NCBI GenBank assembly: GCA_900546695.1
Contig: URDX01000006.1
Location: forward strand, 38,444 to 102,443
Source: an uncultured Eubacteriales bacterium
Lineage (GTDB): Bacteria; Bacillota; Clostridia; Oscillospirales; CAG-272
Reading direction: 5' to 3'
Length of the DNA: 64,000 nt
The notes beneath the pieces were generated by a model. The model searched no databases and was not told where the DNA came from. It was given only the letters and a program-made list of their open reading frames with translations. The position numbers were made by a program, and so were the translations under genes. The first letter of the stretch is position 1; the number at the start of each line of letters is the position of its first letter. Shown piece by piece: positions 27,537-36,661 of the stretch.

Positions 27537-29762
27537 TCAAAGCGCGAGCTTCTTCTCCTCGCCGACGCCGAGCTCGACATCGTACTCCTTGCCGCCTGCG
27601 ATGATATGCAGCTTGCCCGAGCCGACGGTAGAACGGACGGTGACGGAGGTAAGAACCTCATCCCTCCACTCTGCGTCCACCTCGTAGCCGCCGCGTACGC
27701 ACAGACCGCGGAAATGTCCGCTCTTCCAGTCGTGCGGGAGCGCGGGGAGCACGCGGACGATACCGTCGCGGCTCTGCAGCAGCATCTCGGCAACGGCAGC
27801 CGTACCGCCGAAGTTACCGTCTATCTGGAACGGCGGGTGCTCGTCGAGCAGGTTGGTATTAGTAGACTTAGTCAGCAGGTTGTAATACATGGTCGATGCG
27901 CCGTCGCGGTCGAGCAAATGCGCATAGAGATTGAGCACCCATGCGGCGCTCCAGCCGGTGTGCGCTCCGCCGTAAGCGAGACGGTGCTGAATACTCTTGT
28001 TAACGGCATCGAACAGCTCGGGAGTTTTATCCTTTGTGATGCTCCAGCCGGGATAGAGACCGAAGGCATGCGAGATGTGACGGTGACCCGGCTCGTCCTC
28101 CTCATACTCCTCCTGCCACTCCATGAGTCTGCCGTCGCTGCCTATCTTGAGCGGGGGCAGACGCTTTGCGGCAGCCTCAGCCCTTGCCTTAAGCTCGGGA
28201 TTCTCGCCGACGATATCCTCTGCGCGGCAGTAGAAATCGAACAGTCCGCCGATTATCTCGATATCCATGGTAGGCGACATGCAGAGCCATGCGCGCTTGC
28301 CGTTGATGATGTAGCGGTTCTCGGGCGACATGGAGGGACCCGAATGGAGCAGTCCGTCCTTGCCCTCACGCAGGAAGTCGAGGAAGAACTTGACGCTCTC
28401 TACGATGTACGGATATGCCGTGCTGCGGAGATAGTCCTCGTCGAGCGTGAAGAGGTAGTGCTCCCACATATTGAAGCAGAGCCATGCGCCGCCCATCGGC
28501 CACATTCCGCACAGACCGTCACAGGGTGCGGACATACCGTTGATATCGGTGACGTGATGGAGCACAACGCCGTCGCAGTCGTAGCACTCTCTTGCCGCGC
28601 GTTTACCGGGCTCGAGCTGATAGTTGAGAAGGAAATCAAAGAGCGGGAGTGCGCACTCGGAGATGTTAGCCGTCTCGACCGGCCAATAGTTCATCTGCAG
28701 GTTGATGTTTGAATGATAGTCGGAGTTCCAGGGTGCAAACACGTTGCGGCACCAGATACCCTGGAGGTTTCCGGGCAGGCAGCCGGGGCGGCTGCAGCCG
28801 ATGAGCAGGTGCTTACCGAAGTTGAAGTACAGACCCGCGATACCGTTATCGGCATTGCCCGCACGCATGCGCGCAAGACGCTGCGAAACGGGATATCTCT
28901 TCTGTATCTCCTGACCCTCGATGTAGACCTCGGAGCGGTTCATAAGCGCCGCATGGTCCTCTGCCGCGCGTGCGCGAAGCGTCTCGTAGCCGCGTGCGGC
29001 AAGCTTTTCGATATCGGGAGTCTTGCGGCGGCTGCGGTTCAGCGTCTGTATGGTGACATAGACGGTACATGCATCAGCACCCTCAAGCGAGATCTCGTTC
29101 TCGGACATTCCGAGACAGCCTCCCTCGGGATAAAAGCCGACCTTGACCTCAAAATCGTAAAGTCCGCACTGGGTCTTTCCGTGCAGGGTCAGAATGTTCT
29201 CGCGCACGCTGCGCTCGAAATTGTCGACCTCGCGGACGTACCTTGCCTTGAACGAAATCGCGCCCTTCTTATCGGAGGTAAAGCGAATACCGATAACGTT
29301 ATCGGGGTAGGATGCCCACAGCTCGCGGCGGTAGTGATTGCCGTCAAGGTCGTACTCGACGCTCGCGATACCGTCCTCAAGATCGAGCTCGCGGGAGTAG
29401 TTGTCGAACCAGACATCATCCTCATGGAATCTTACCCACAGTTCGCCCGCGGTCTCAAACGACTTGATACGGCGGAAGCAGTCCTTCATATTCTCCTCAG
29501 CCCACTCATCCGCCTCGGCAGCCTGACCGTTCATAAGCATCTCGTAGATGTGGTCGAGACAGCTCTTAAGTCGCTTGGGGTTATCGAGCGGTCCGCCCGC
29601 CCAAAGAAACTCCTCGTTGAACTGGAAGTGCTCCTCGGAAACGCTGCCGCACAGCATTGCAGCGATGTTTCCCGCACCGACGGGAGAACCGTCCTCCCAG
29701 TTGTTCGGCTCGTTATTCAGATACAGCAGCTTACCCTCATGCAGTTTTTTCTTATCCATCAT
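27537..29762 (-). CDS. Glycoside hydrolase family 95, probable alpha-L-fucosidase
   Basis: GH95 enzymes remove alpha-1,2-linked L-fucose (some act on L-galactose) with inversion. About 741 residues cover the N-terminal beta domain (WEDGSPVGAGNIAAMLCG), the (alpha/alpha)6 barrel with NLQGIWCRN, the Asn pair of NINLQMNYWP, the acidic motif SPEN, the block HRHISHAFGLYPG, and FQIDGNFGGTAAVAEML near the end. The Asn pair and the FQIDGNFG aspartate correspond to known GH95 active-site residues. There is no signal peptide, so it would act on imported oligosaccharides in the cytoplasm. Start 29762 or 29759 (ATGATG) cannot be separated; AAAGGA precedes both. Monocistronic, ending at its own terminator. 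Confidence 0.9.
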   Translation of the reverse strand: MMDKKKLHEGKLLYLNNEPNNWEDGSPVGAGNIAAMLCGSVSEEHFQFNEEFLWAGGPLDNPKRLKSCLDHIYEMLMNGQAAEADEWAEENMKDCFRRIKSFETAGELWVRFHEDDVWFDNYSRELDLEDGIASVEYDLDGNHYRRELWASYPDNVIGIRFTSDKKGAISFKARYVREVDNFERSVRENILTLHGKTQCGLYDFEVKVGFYPEGGCLGMSENEISLEGADACTVYVTIQTLNRSRRKTPDIEKLAARGYETLRARAAEDHAALMNRSEVYIEGQEIQKRYPVSQRLARMRAGNADNGIAGLYFNFGKHLLIGCSRPGCLPGNLQGIWCRNVFAPWNSDYHSNINLQMNYWPVETANISECALPLFDFLLNYQLEPGKRAARECYDCDGVVLHHVTDINGMSAPCDGLCGMWPMGGAWLCFNMWEHYLFTLDEDYLRSTAYPYIVESVKFFLDFLREGKDGLLHSGPSMSPENRYIINGKRAWLCMSPTMDIEIIGGLFDFYCRAEDIVGENPELKARAEAAAKRLPPLKIGSDGRLMEWQEEYEEDEPGHRHISHAFGLYPGWSITKDKTPELFDAVNKSIQHRLAYGGAHTGWSAAWVLNLYAHLLDRDGASTMYYNLLTKSTNTNLLDEHPPFQIDGNFGGTAAVAEMLLQSRDGIVRVLPALPHDWKSGHFRGLCVRGGYEVDAEWRDEVLTSVTVRSTVGSGKLHIIAGGKEYDVELGVGEEKKLAL

Positions 29763-29893
29763 TATTGTCCTTTCGGGAACGGCGGCACTGTCCCGCACCG
29801 CCTGAATACAGTGGTAGTATAACATATCGAATTTCAATATTCAATAGTTTTTCGGAAACTGCGCATGCTTTTTTGCGCGGTGCGGACGCGGGC

Positions 29894-29933
29894 AAAAAAA
29901 TCCCGCCGCGCGGATATGTCCGAGCGACGGGGA
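29894..29933 (-). terminator. Terminator of the ferric-type ABC importer operon
   Basis: A GC-rich hairpin (29901-29933) with one bulge, followed on the minus strand by seven T residues (29894-29900), about 90 nt past the permease stop. Confidence 0.8.
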
Positions 29934-30023
29934 TAATGTGCATTGATACTGCGCAATGCGGCGCAAAAATACGGTGCACGGCAGTACGGGCAGATGCAAA
30001 CCGTCCGCTGCGCATAAAAACAC

Positions 30024-31676
30024 TCACGCTGCGGCGCGTGCCGCCTTTTCCGCCCTGCGGGCGATAAGACGCTTGATAAGATACACCGCGCCCTTCATCA
30101 GCAGATTTACCGCGAGTATCAGCAGCGATACAAAGGCGGATGCCTCAAGCAGCATCTGCGCCTCGAACTGCGGGATAAGCAGCGCAATCGGCTTTGTTTT
30201 CAGGTCGGCAAGGAACGCTACGGCGGAGATGGTCATCATGGAGTTGACAAAGAAGTAGGAGAACATCTCAACGAGCGTTGCCCGCGTCTGCGGGAGAAAG
30301 ATATCGAGCGTCAGCCTCAGTCTGCTTATGCCGAGCGATGCGGAGGTAGCCTCAAGGTTCGGATTCAGCTTTGCTATGCTGTTATATATCATAAGGTAGG
30401 GCGAGGAAAAAAAGTGAATGGTGTTTGCAAGGACGAGTATAAACAGCGTTCGGTAGATGAAGCTGCCGCTGAAGAACAGCGCATACGACAGACCGAGCAC
30501 TATACCCGGGATAGCAAGCGGCATTATCGAGAGAAGATGCAGCAGCCGCGAGCTGCGCCCCGTTCCGCGCGCGGTAAAGCAGGCGCTGATAAACGCGACC
30601 GCCGTTCCGAGCAGAGCGGTAAAAAACGCTATGACAATCGAGTTGACAAGGTATCCCGCCGCACCCTTACGGAAGGTATTTGCAACATTCTTCATCGTAA
30701 AGGTAAGGTCGTACGGATAGCTCTTTGTAAAGGTTATCGCCACAAACGATATGATGGGATAGACAACACATATCGAGAGCAGCAGGAGCAGAACAAATGC
30801 GATGAAATCGCGGGCGCGGTTACGGTGCAGGTCAAAGGGACGTGCAACGCTGCCGCTGCGCTTGTCGCTCTTGCAGAACATGTCGATAAAGAATGCGGCG
30901 ACCGCGGGAACGAGCAGTATCAGTCCGAAGAAGCTGCCCTTTCCGAAATCCTGACCGCCTATGACCTCCTCATACATGAGCACGGGGAGCGTCTTATACA
31001 TTCCGCCGACCATGAGCGGTACGCCGTAGTCGGTCACTATCATGGTAAAGACGGCAAAGATGACGCTTATCATCGGCTTTCTCATATACGGCATGGTGAT
31101 AGCGGAGAAACAGCGGGGCTTTGAAAGACCGAGCACCGCTGCAGCATCGTACGGCGTACTGTCCTCATAGCGGAGAATGTCCGATATCATTATGTACGCA
31201 ACGGGAAAGGCATACATTACCGAACCGACTACTATGCCCGTAAAGCCGTATATTCCGCCGCTGAGCCCGAGCAGCTTTGTAAGACTGCCGTTCGAGCCGA
31301 ACAGAATGATAAGTCCCATACCGTGCGAGATGGACGGAATGAGCATCGGCAGCAGGATACATACGCCGAAAACAGCCTTGAGCCATACCCTTGTCCGCGT
31401 CATGCACCATGCCGCGACGGCTGCGAGCAGTATCGCTATGACGGTAGAGGTCAGCGATACGACCACCGAATGCAGCACGGCTTCCCCGATCGCGGAGCTT
31501 GAAAGCAGCGCGGGAATGTCGGTCTGACCGAGGTTGAGCATCATGCCGATAAGCGGGCAAACTACCGCAACGGCAAAAAAACAGCAGAGCAGCAGTACCG
31601 TGCTGCCGCGGAAAACACGTCCGCACGCGCCGGATGAGCCGCCCGATGAAACGGTATTAACAGCTGACAAGATCAC
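30024..31676 (-). CDS. Double-length ABC importer permease (FbpB/AfuB type)
   Basis: This 550-residue permease contains two fused binding-protein-dependent permease domains, each with six or so membrane helices. The EAA-like coupling motifs are YDAAAVLGLSKPRCFSAITMPYMRKP in the first half and EATSASLGISRLRLTLDIFLPQTRA in the second. Fused permeases of this kind serve ferric iron (FbpB), and sometimes thiamine or phosphonate, importers. It begins 6 nt after the ATPase stop and is the last gene of the SBP-ATPase-permease operon. The fused form removes the need for a second permease gene, and none is present. Confidence 0.88.
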   Translation of the reverse strand: MILSAVNTVSSGGSSGACGRVFRGSTVLLLCCFFAVAVVCPLIGMMLNLGQTDIPALLSSSAIGEAVLHSVVVSLTSTVIAILLAAVAAWCMTRTRVWLKAVFGVCILLPMLIPSISHGMGLIILFGSNGSLTKLLGLSGGIYGFTGIVVGSVMYAFPVAYIMISDILRYEDSTPYDAAAVLGLSKPRCFSAITMPYMRKPMISVIFAVFTMIVTDYGVPLMVGGMYKTLPVLMYEEVIGGQDFGKGSFFGLILLVPAVAAFFIDMFCKSDKRSGSVARPFDLHRNRARDFIAFVLLLLLSICVVYPIISFVAITFTKSYPYDLTFTMKNVANTFRKGAAGYLVNSIVIAFFTALLGTAVAFISACFTARGTGRSSRLLHLLSIMPLAIPGIVLGLSYALFFSGSFIYRTLFILVLANTIHFFSSPYLMIYNSIAKLNPNLEATSASLGISRLRLTLDIFLPQTRATLVEMFSYFFVNSMMTISAVAFLADLKTKPIALLIPQFEAQMLLEASAFVSLLILAVNLLMKGAVYLIKRLIARRAEKAARAAA

Positions 31677-31682
31677 ACCCCC

Positions 31683-32435
31683 TCAGCGCATGTAACGGGC
31701 AAGGGAGTCGATCTTTGCGCGCAGATTGTCGATAACGAAGCTGCGCACGTAATCGTCCGCGGGGCTGTCAAGCAGCTCGTCGGGCGTTCCTATCTGATGG
31801 ATGCGGGCGTTGCCCATGACCATTATGCGGTCGGACATCGCAAACGCTTCCTCCTGATCGTGCGTTATGTAGATCATGGTCGTGCCGAGACGCTGCTGAA
31901 TGCTCTTAAGCTCGCGACGGAGCGAAAGGCGGGTAGCGACATCGAGCGCGCTCATAGGCTCATCGAAAAGAATTATCGCGGGGTCAAGCGCGAGCGTACG
32001 CGCAATTGCAACGCGCTGCTGCTGACCGCCCGAGAGATTTGCCGGATATTTATCCGCATGCTCGGTGAGTCCGACCTGCTCTATTAGCTCCTGCGCGCGT
32101 GCCGCCGCACCTGCACGAAGCTCGGGGCGCAGACGCATGGCATACTCGATATTGCGGCGGACGTTCATATTCTCGAATAGGGCATAGTTCTGAAAAACTA
32201 TGCCCATCTTACGCTTATCGGGTGCGTTACGCGTGATATCGGTGCCCTCGAGCTCGATGCTTCCGCCGTCGGGCTCAAGCAGACCGATAAGAATACGCAG
32301 AAGAGTCGTCTTTCCGCAGCCCGAGGGGCCGAGTATGGAAAGGAACTCACCGCGCTCGACATCAAAGCTTACGCCGTCGAGCGCTGCGCGTCCGTCATAT
32401 TTCTTTGTTATATCTCTGACCTTTAATATTTCCAT
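31683..32435 (-). CDS. ABC importer ATP-binding protein (FbpC/PotA type)
   Basis: A 250-residue ATPase: Walker A GPSGCGKTTLL, Q-loop VFQNYALF, signature LSGGQQQRVAIARTLAL, Walker B ILFDEPMSALD and the switch histidine IYITHDQEEA. It lacks a long C-terminal OB-fold regulatory domain seen in longer homologues. Its ATG lies 13 nt inside the end of the binding-protein gene, so translation is coupled. Together with neighbours it forms a complete importer, most likely for Fe3+ or a related oxyanion/cation complex. Confidence 0.92.
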   Translation of the reverse strand: MEILKVRDITKKYDGRAALDGVSFDVERGEFLSILGPSGCGKTTLLRILIGLLEPDGGSIELEGTDITRNAPDKRKMGIVFQNYALFENMNVRRNIEYAMRLRPELRAGAAARAQELIEQVGLTEHADKYPANLSGGQQQRVAIARTLALDPAIILFDEPMSALDVATRLSLRRELKSIQQRLGTTMIYITHDQEEAFAMSDRIMVMGNARIHQIGTPDELLDSPADDYVRSFVIDNLRAKIDSLARYMR

Positions 32436-33415
32436 TTACTCAGCAGGCTGTCCTTTACCGAAATATCGCTTATACCCGACATATCACCGTATGGGATGGT
32501 AGCAGGATAATTGGGCTTTGTGAAGGTGCGATCCTTATAGATGGTCTCGGGTGCGTAGAGCTCCTTATCCTTGGGAGTGATCTCGTTTACGAGGTAGTCA
32601 AATACCTTCATAACGTCCTCGTCGGTCTCCTTACCCTTGATGACCGCGCTGGAGTATACGTCGTAGGGCGAGCCCTCTGCAAGGAAGTGGACCTCAAGAG
32701 GCTCACCGTTGTTTATCTCGGTGACCGCCTGGTGCGTCATGCCGAGACCGATAACAGCCTCACCCATGATAAGGTTCTGTATAGGACCCGAGCCGGACGA
32801 GGTAAAGCCCGCGCCGGAAATGTTCTCAGCCAGACCGTCAAAGAAGGTAAATGCCTTCTCCTCACCCCATGCGTTGACAAGGTTGAGCAGGAAGATGTAG
32901 CCCGTGCTCGAGGACTTGGGGTTCGGCATCGAGATAAGACCCTTGTACTCGGGCTTTAGCAGGTCGTCGTAGGTTTCGGGAACGCTGAGATTCTTCTCGG
33001 CAAGCAGCTTGGTGTTTACGACTATCGAGCCGCTCGAGATAACGAAGGGAACGTACTTACGGCTGTCGGGAACATAAGCGTCGTTGTAAACGCTGAAATC
33101 AACGTCCTTGAGCTCGGCAAGGCTGTCCGAGATCTTTTCCATGTATGCGTTCTCAAGCTCCATAATGATGTCGCAGTCGGTGTTGTCACCCTCTGCAATG
33201 AGCTTAGACGAGAGGTCGCCAGTCGACTTGTACTCGATGTGGATATCGTACTCGGGGAACTTTTCGTCAAACATCTTCTGCGCGTTCTCGATACGGTAAT
33301 CCTCGGAGGTAGCGTAAACGGTAATGGACTTCTTTGAGCCGCAGGAGCTGAGCGGGAGAGCCGACAGCAGCATTACTGCAGCAAGTGCAAGTGTAAGTTT
33401 CTTTCTCATTTTCAT
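32423..33415 (-). CDS. Iron-type ABC transporter substrate-binding lipoprotein
   Basis: This 330-residue binding protein has a lipoprotein signal: MKMRKK, a hydrophobic stretch and lipobox LPLSSCGSKK with the modified cysteine at about residue 26. The mature part has the family-1 periplasmic fold used for ferric iron, thiamine and aminoethylphosphonate (ITVYATSEDYRIENAQKMF, GSIVVNTKLLAEKNLSVPETYDDLL, PNPKSSSTGYIFLLNLV). I cannot pick the ligand from sequence; iron is favoured by the fused permease. First gene of the operon, from a perfect promoter at 33551-33579, with a leader of about 130 nt. Confidence 0.85.
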   Translation of the reverse strand: MKMRKKLTLALAAVMLLSALPLSSCGSKKSITVYATSEDYRIENAQKMFDEKFPEYDIHIEYKSTGDLSSKLIAEGDNTDCDIIMELENAYMEKISDSLAELKDVDFSVYNDAYVPDSRKYVPFVISSGSIVVNTKLLAEKNLSVPETYDDLLKPEYKGLISMPNPKSSSTGYIFLLNLVNAWGEEKAFTFFDGLAENISGAGFTSSGSGPIQNLIMGEAVIGLGMTHQAVTEINNGEPLEVHFLAEGSPYDVYSSAVIKGKETDEDVMKVFDYLVNEITPKDKELYAPETIYKDRTFTKPNYPATIPYGDMSGISDISVKDSLLSKWKY

Positions 33416-33550
33416 GATAACTGGCCTTTCTTCTTTTCGTTTTCGACTGACGGTGAGGAAATGCGCCGTGTGCTCATTTCCGCGCCGACCGCATCGCTTT
33501 AAGATTCGGTTTCGTGTTCATTCATTGTAAAATTCGTTCAACAATTTGGT

Positions 33551-33579
33551 ATTATACACGCAAAATGAACATTTGTCAA
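33551..33579 (-). promoter_or_regulatory. Consensus promoter of the SBP-ATPase-permease operon
   Basis: On the minus strand TTGACA (33574-33579), 17 bp, TATAAT (33551-33556). The spacer contains TGTTCA and the start region TTGAACG, but I could not build a clear operator from them. Confidence 0.8.
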
Positions 33580-33589
33580 GTCAAAGACG

Positions 33590-34238
33590 GCTTTTTTTGC
33601 ACTTTTATATGTTCAAATGTCGAAAACACGCCGTGCTCAGGAAATCACCGTGCCGCAAGAATGAAAAAAGGATGAAAAGAAAAAGTCCGCCGCAGAGATG
33701 ATGCGCGGGGAGGCATGGGAGCGCAATGAGCGACGGTGCGCTTAATAACAACGATAATTTTTGCTCGACTCAAAAGCTCCGCCGTCACGATTGTGCAGAC
33801 GGGAGTGCAGAAAATCAAGTTAATAGTGCAAGCGGAGGTTGCAGACGTGAAAGCCTACCCCGTGTAGGGGGAGGCTTTCACGCGCGAACTTTCAGTGCAA
33901 ATTAACAACCCGATTTTTTACAAAATCCTTAAGTATACCGTCGTGTATCATCACTACGAATTCAGGCAAATCGAACCCTTAGCCGCTTTTCTTTGACCAT
34001 ACAGGCGCAAAGAAAAGCTCCAAAAGAAACGCCGACACAAGGGCTACGCGCCCTTGACCCCGCCGCCTTTTAGAAAAGGCGGACGAAAACTTTAATCTGC
34101 CTAATCCTTAGTCAGTGCGCGGCGGGCGAAACCTTTCATCAGCACTCCCTCAGCTCCTCTGCCCGAGAAAATCCCCTCAGTTTTAAAGCTTTGGTAGGGG
34201 CTTGGGGGAGACTTCCTCGAAAGTCTCCCCCATCGTCC
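33590..34238. repeat. Gene-free region with clustered perfect hairpins
   Basis: No supported gene lies here. Four strong palindromes are present: 33846-33882 (11 bp plus 4 bp, loop GTGTA), 34038-34056 (CAAGGGC/GCCCTTG), 34063-34082 (CCGCCTTTT/AAAAGGCGG) and 34204-34231 (GGGGGAGACTT/AAGTCTCCCCC). None has a U-tract, so they are not ordinary terminators. The stretch around 33990-34085 (CAAAGAAAAGCTCCAAAAGA and the two following hairpins) resembles intergenic repeats I recall from Clostridial genomes. The 34204-34231 hairpin sits 8 nt past the aldo/keto reductase stop. Confidence 0.55.
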
Positions 34239-35267
34239 TCATCTAACGCTTACCTCGCCTGCGAGAACGCGCTTGTAGTCCTCGTAGTTCTTTTTCAGCA
34301 ATGCGGGTGTGTCGAGTCCGTAGGGGCATTTTTTGCTGCAAGCGCCGCAGCCGCGGCAGGTCTCTATCTTCTTCATCTCCTGCTGCCAGTGCTCGGAGAG
34401 CCAGTTTTCGGACGGTGCGCGGCGTAGCATGAGCGACATTCTCGCGCACTGATTGATAGTGATACCCTGCGGGCAGGGCATGCAGTAGCCGCAGCCGCGG
34501 CAGAAATCGAGTGCAAGTTCCTCGCGGTCGTGCTCTATCACGGCGCGCAGCCCATCGTCGAGCACGGGCGGCTTATCAAAATACGAGAGCCATTCGGCAA
34601 GCTCGTGCTCGCGCTGTATGCCCCATATCGGCAGAACACCCTCCTGCTCCGACATATAGGCAAACGCGGCGCGCGAGTTAGTGATAAGTCCGCCCGCAAG
34701 CGCCTTCATTGCTATAAATCCGACGCCGTGCTCGCGGCAGCTCTGCACAAGTGCGAGCTCGCGTTCACCCGAGAGATACGAGAACGGGAACTGCAGCGTA
34801 GCGTACAGCCCCGATGCGGCAGCCTCCTCCGCGACGGCGATATTATGCGAGGTTATACCTACATGGCGTATCATGCCCTGGCGGCGAAAATCCTCCATAG
34901 CCTCGTACATTCCGCTGCCGTCGTCGGGTCGGTAGCAGATATCCGACTGATGAAACTGATAGATATCAACGCAGTCGGTACGGAGCTTTGTCAGCGACGT
35001 ATCGAGCTGACGGCGCAGCTCATCCGGGGTCTTTGCGCCGCTCTTAGTCGCTATGTACACACTGCCGCGCACGTCGTGCAGCGCCTCTCCGACCTTTTCC
35101 TCGCTGTCGCTGTACGCACGCGCGGTATCGAAGAATCTCATACCGCCCTCATATGCCCTGCGAACAAGTCCGACCGCGATCTCCTTACTGTCGCGCTGTA
35201 TCGGCAGCGCACCGAATGCGTTCTGCGGGACCTCTATTCCTGTCTTTCCGAGAATAACCGTTTTCAT
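34239..35267 (-). CDS. Aldo/keto reductase with C-terminal 4Fe-4S domain
   Basis: This 342-residue oxidoreductase has an AKR TIM barrel (FGALPIQRDSKEIAVGLVRRA, FFDTARAYSDSEEKVGEAL with the catalytic Asp/Tyr region, KTPDELRRQLDTSL) followed by an iron-sulphur segment. The cysteine sets are CRGCGYCMPCPQG and CRGCGACSKKCPYG, enough for two clusters of ferredoxin type. Members of this Clostridial family are uncharacterised predicted NAD(P)H-dependent reductases. It lies 95 bp downstream of rhaA on the same strand and could share its transcript, but a link to rhamnose metabolism is only positional. Confidence 0.85.
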   Translation of the reverse strand: MKTVILGKTGIEVPQNAFGALPIQRDSKEIAVGLVRRAYEGGMRFFDTARAYSDSEEKVGEALHDVRGSVYIATKSGAKTPDELRRQLDTSLTKLRTDCVDIYQFHQSDICYRPDDGSGMYEAMEDFRRQGMIRHVGITSHNIAVAEEAAASGLYATLQFPFSYLSGERELALVQSCREHGVGFIAMKALAGGLITNSRAAFAYMSEQEGVLPIWGIQREHELAEWLSYFDKPPVLDDGLRAVIEHDREELALDFCRGCGYCMPCPQGITINQCARMSLMLRRAPSENWLSEHWQQEMKKIETCRGCGACSKKCPYGLDTPALLKKNYEDYKRVLAGEVSVR

Positions 35268-35362
35268 ACACTTTTCCTTTCACACATGACACGAGCGGCG
35301 AATCGGCGAAAACTATCGCTGTGATCCGCCGCTCGGCTCATATTATGTTTTTGTATGCCGCA

Positions 35363-36616
35363 TTATCTATGGCTGAGAACATCCTTCTCATACGCCTTGA
35401 CATCGCCGAGCCACTTCTCGCGTACGGGAACACCCGCCTTCTCGCAGTACATATCCCATACAGCCGCGAACGGCAGGGTCTTAATCTCCTCAAGAAGCGC
35501 GAGACGGGACGAATAGTCGCCCGAATTCTCATATGCGCGCAGGGTACCGACAGGCGCAAGCGCTGCAAAGAGCAGAGCCTTCTGCATGCTGCGTGTACCG
35601 ATGACCCATGCCGCGATGCGATTGATAGATGCATCGAAGAAGTCGAGACCGATGTGAACACGGTGCTCAAAGCCGCCCCACAGAATCTCCTGAGCGATAT
35701 ACTTGAGCTCGTCGTCGAAGATAACAACGTGGTCGCTGTCCCATCTGACGGGGCGCGAAACATGGAGCAGTATATCATCGAGGAAGAGGAGCGCGGAGGA
35801 TATCTTATCGGAGACAACCTCGGTCGGGTGATAGTGACCCGTATCGAGCGTGACCGACATTCCGTGCTTCTGCGCGTATGCGAGATAGAACTCGTGCGAG
35901 CCGATGGTGCAGCTCTCCGCGCCGATACCGAACACCTTGCCCTCTACCGAGTCGATGGTGTACTTACGGTCGATCTTCTCCGAGAATATCTCGTCATAGG
36001 ACTCCATGAGACGCTGACGGAAGGCGTAGCGGTCTACGGGGATATCCTTCATTCCGTCGGGTACCCAATGGTTATCCATAACGGTAGTGCCGAGCTCCTT
36101 ACCGATATACTCGGCGATGCGGCGACAAGCCTTGCCGTGGTCTATCCAAAAGCGGCGGATGCCCGCATCGGTATGCGAAAGGGTGAAGCCGTCGGCGCTG
36201 TTCTTATGCGAGAAATATGTGGGGTTAAAGTCGATACCGAAGCCGTTCTCCTTAGCCCACTTTACCCATGACTCGAAGTGCTTAGGCGTTATCTCGTCGC
36301 GGTCAACATGCTCGCCGCAGTTATCGAGATATATTGCGTGAAGGTTGATATTCTTGCGACCGGGGATGAGCGATGCAGCCTTCTCAAAGTCGGCGCGCAG
36401 TTGCTCGATGGTCTTTGCTCTGCCGGGGTAGTTGCCCGTGGTCTGAATGCCGCCGGTGAGGTCTCCGTCGGGATTCTCAAAGCCGCGTACATCATCACCC
36501 TGCCAGCAGTGCATGGATACGGGTATCTCGGCAACTCTCGCCATTGCCGCCTCGGTATCGACTCCGAGCTCGGCATATATCTCTTTTGCTGTTCTGTATG
36601 CTTCGTTTGCAGACAT
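35363..36616 (-). CDS. rhaA: L-rhamnose isomerase
   Basis: RhaA interconverts L-rhamnose and L-rhamnulose in the cytoplasm. All 417 residues match the family: [15 protein letters not shown] near the start, [22 protein letters not shown], the metal-site regions [13 protein letters not shown] and [13 protein letters not shown], and [14 protein letters not shown]. It follows rhaB by 45 bp with a TAGGAGA site, so rhaBA is an operon. The aldolase gene (rhaD) and a RhaS/R-type regulator are not in the window. Confidence 0.96.
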   Translation of the reverse strand: MSANEAYRTAKEIYAELGVDTEAAMARVAEIPVSMHCWQGDDVRGFENPDGDLTGGIQTTGNYPGRAKTIEQLRADFEKAASLIPGRKNINLHAIYLDNCGEHVDRDEITPKHFESWVKWAKENGFGIDFNPTYFSHKNSADGFTLSHTDAGIRRFWIDHGKACRRIAEYIGKELGTTVMDNHWVPDGMKDIPVDRYAFRQRLMESYDEIFSEKIDRKYTIDSVEGKVFGIGAESCTIGSHEFYLAYAQKHGMSVTLDTGHYHPTEVVSDKISSALLFLDDILLHVSRPVRWDSDHVVIFDDELKYIAQEILWGGFEHRVHIGLDFFDASINRIAAWVIGTRSMQKALLFAALAPVGTLRAYENSGDYSSRLALLEEIKTLPFAAVWDMYCEKAGVPVREKWLGDVKAYEKDVLSHR

Positions 36617-36661
36617 GTATTTTCTCCTATTAATGGTATATTGTTTTGCGCGGATGCCGCA

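Noticed and set aside
33520..33600. Fur box at the ferric-type importer promoter
   Set aside because: No GATAATGATAATCATTATC-like run; only scattered TGTTCA/TTGAAC half-sites.
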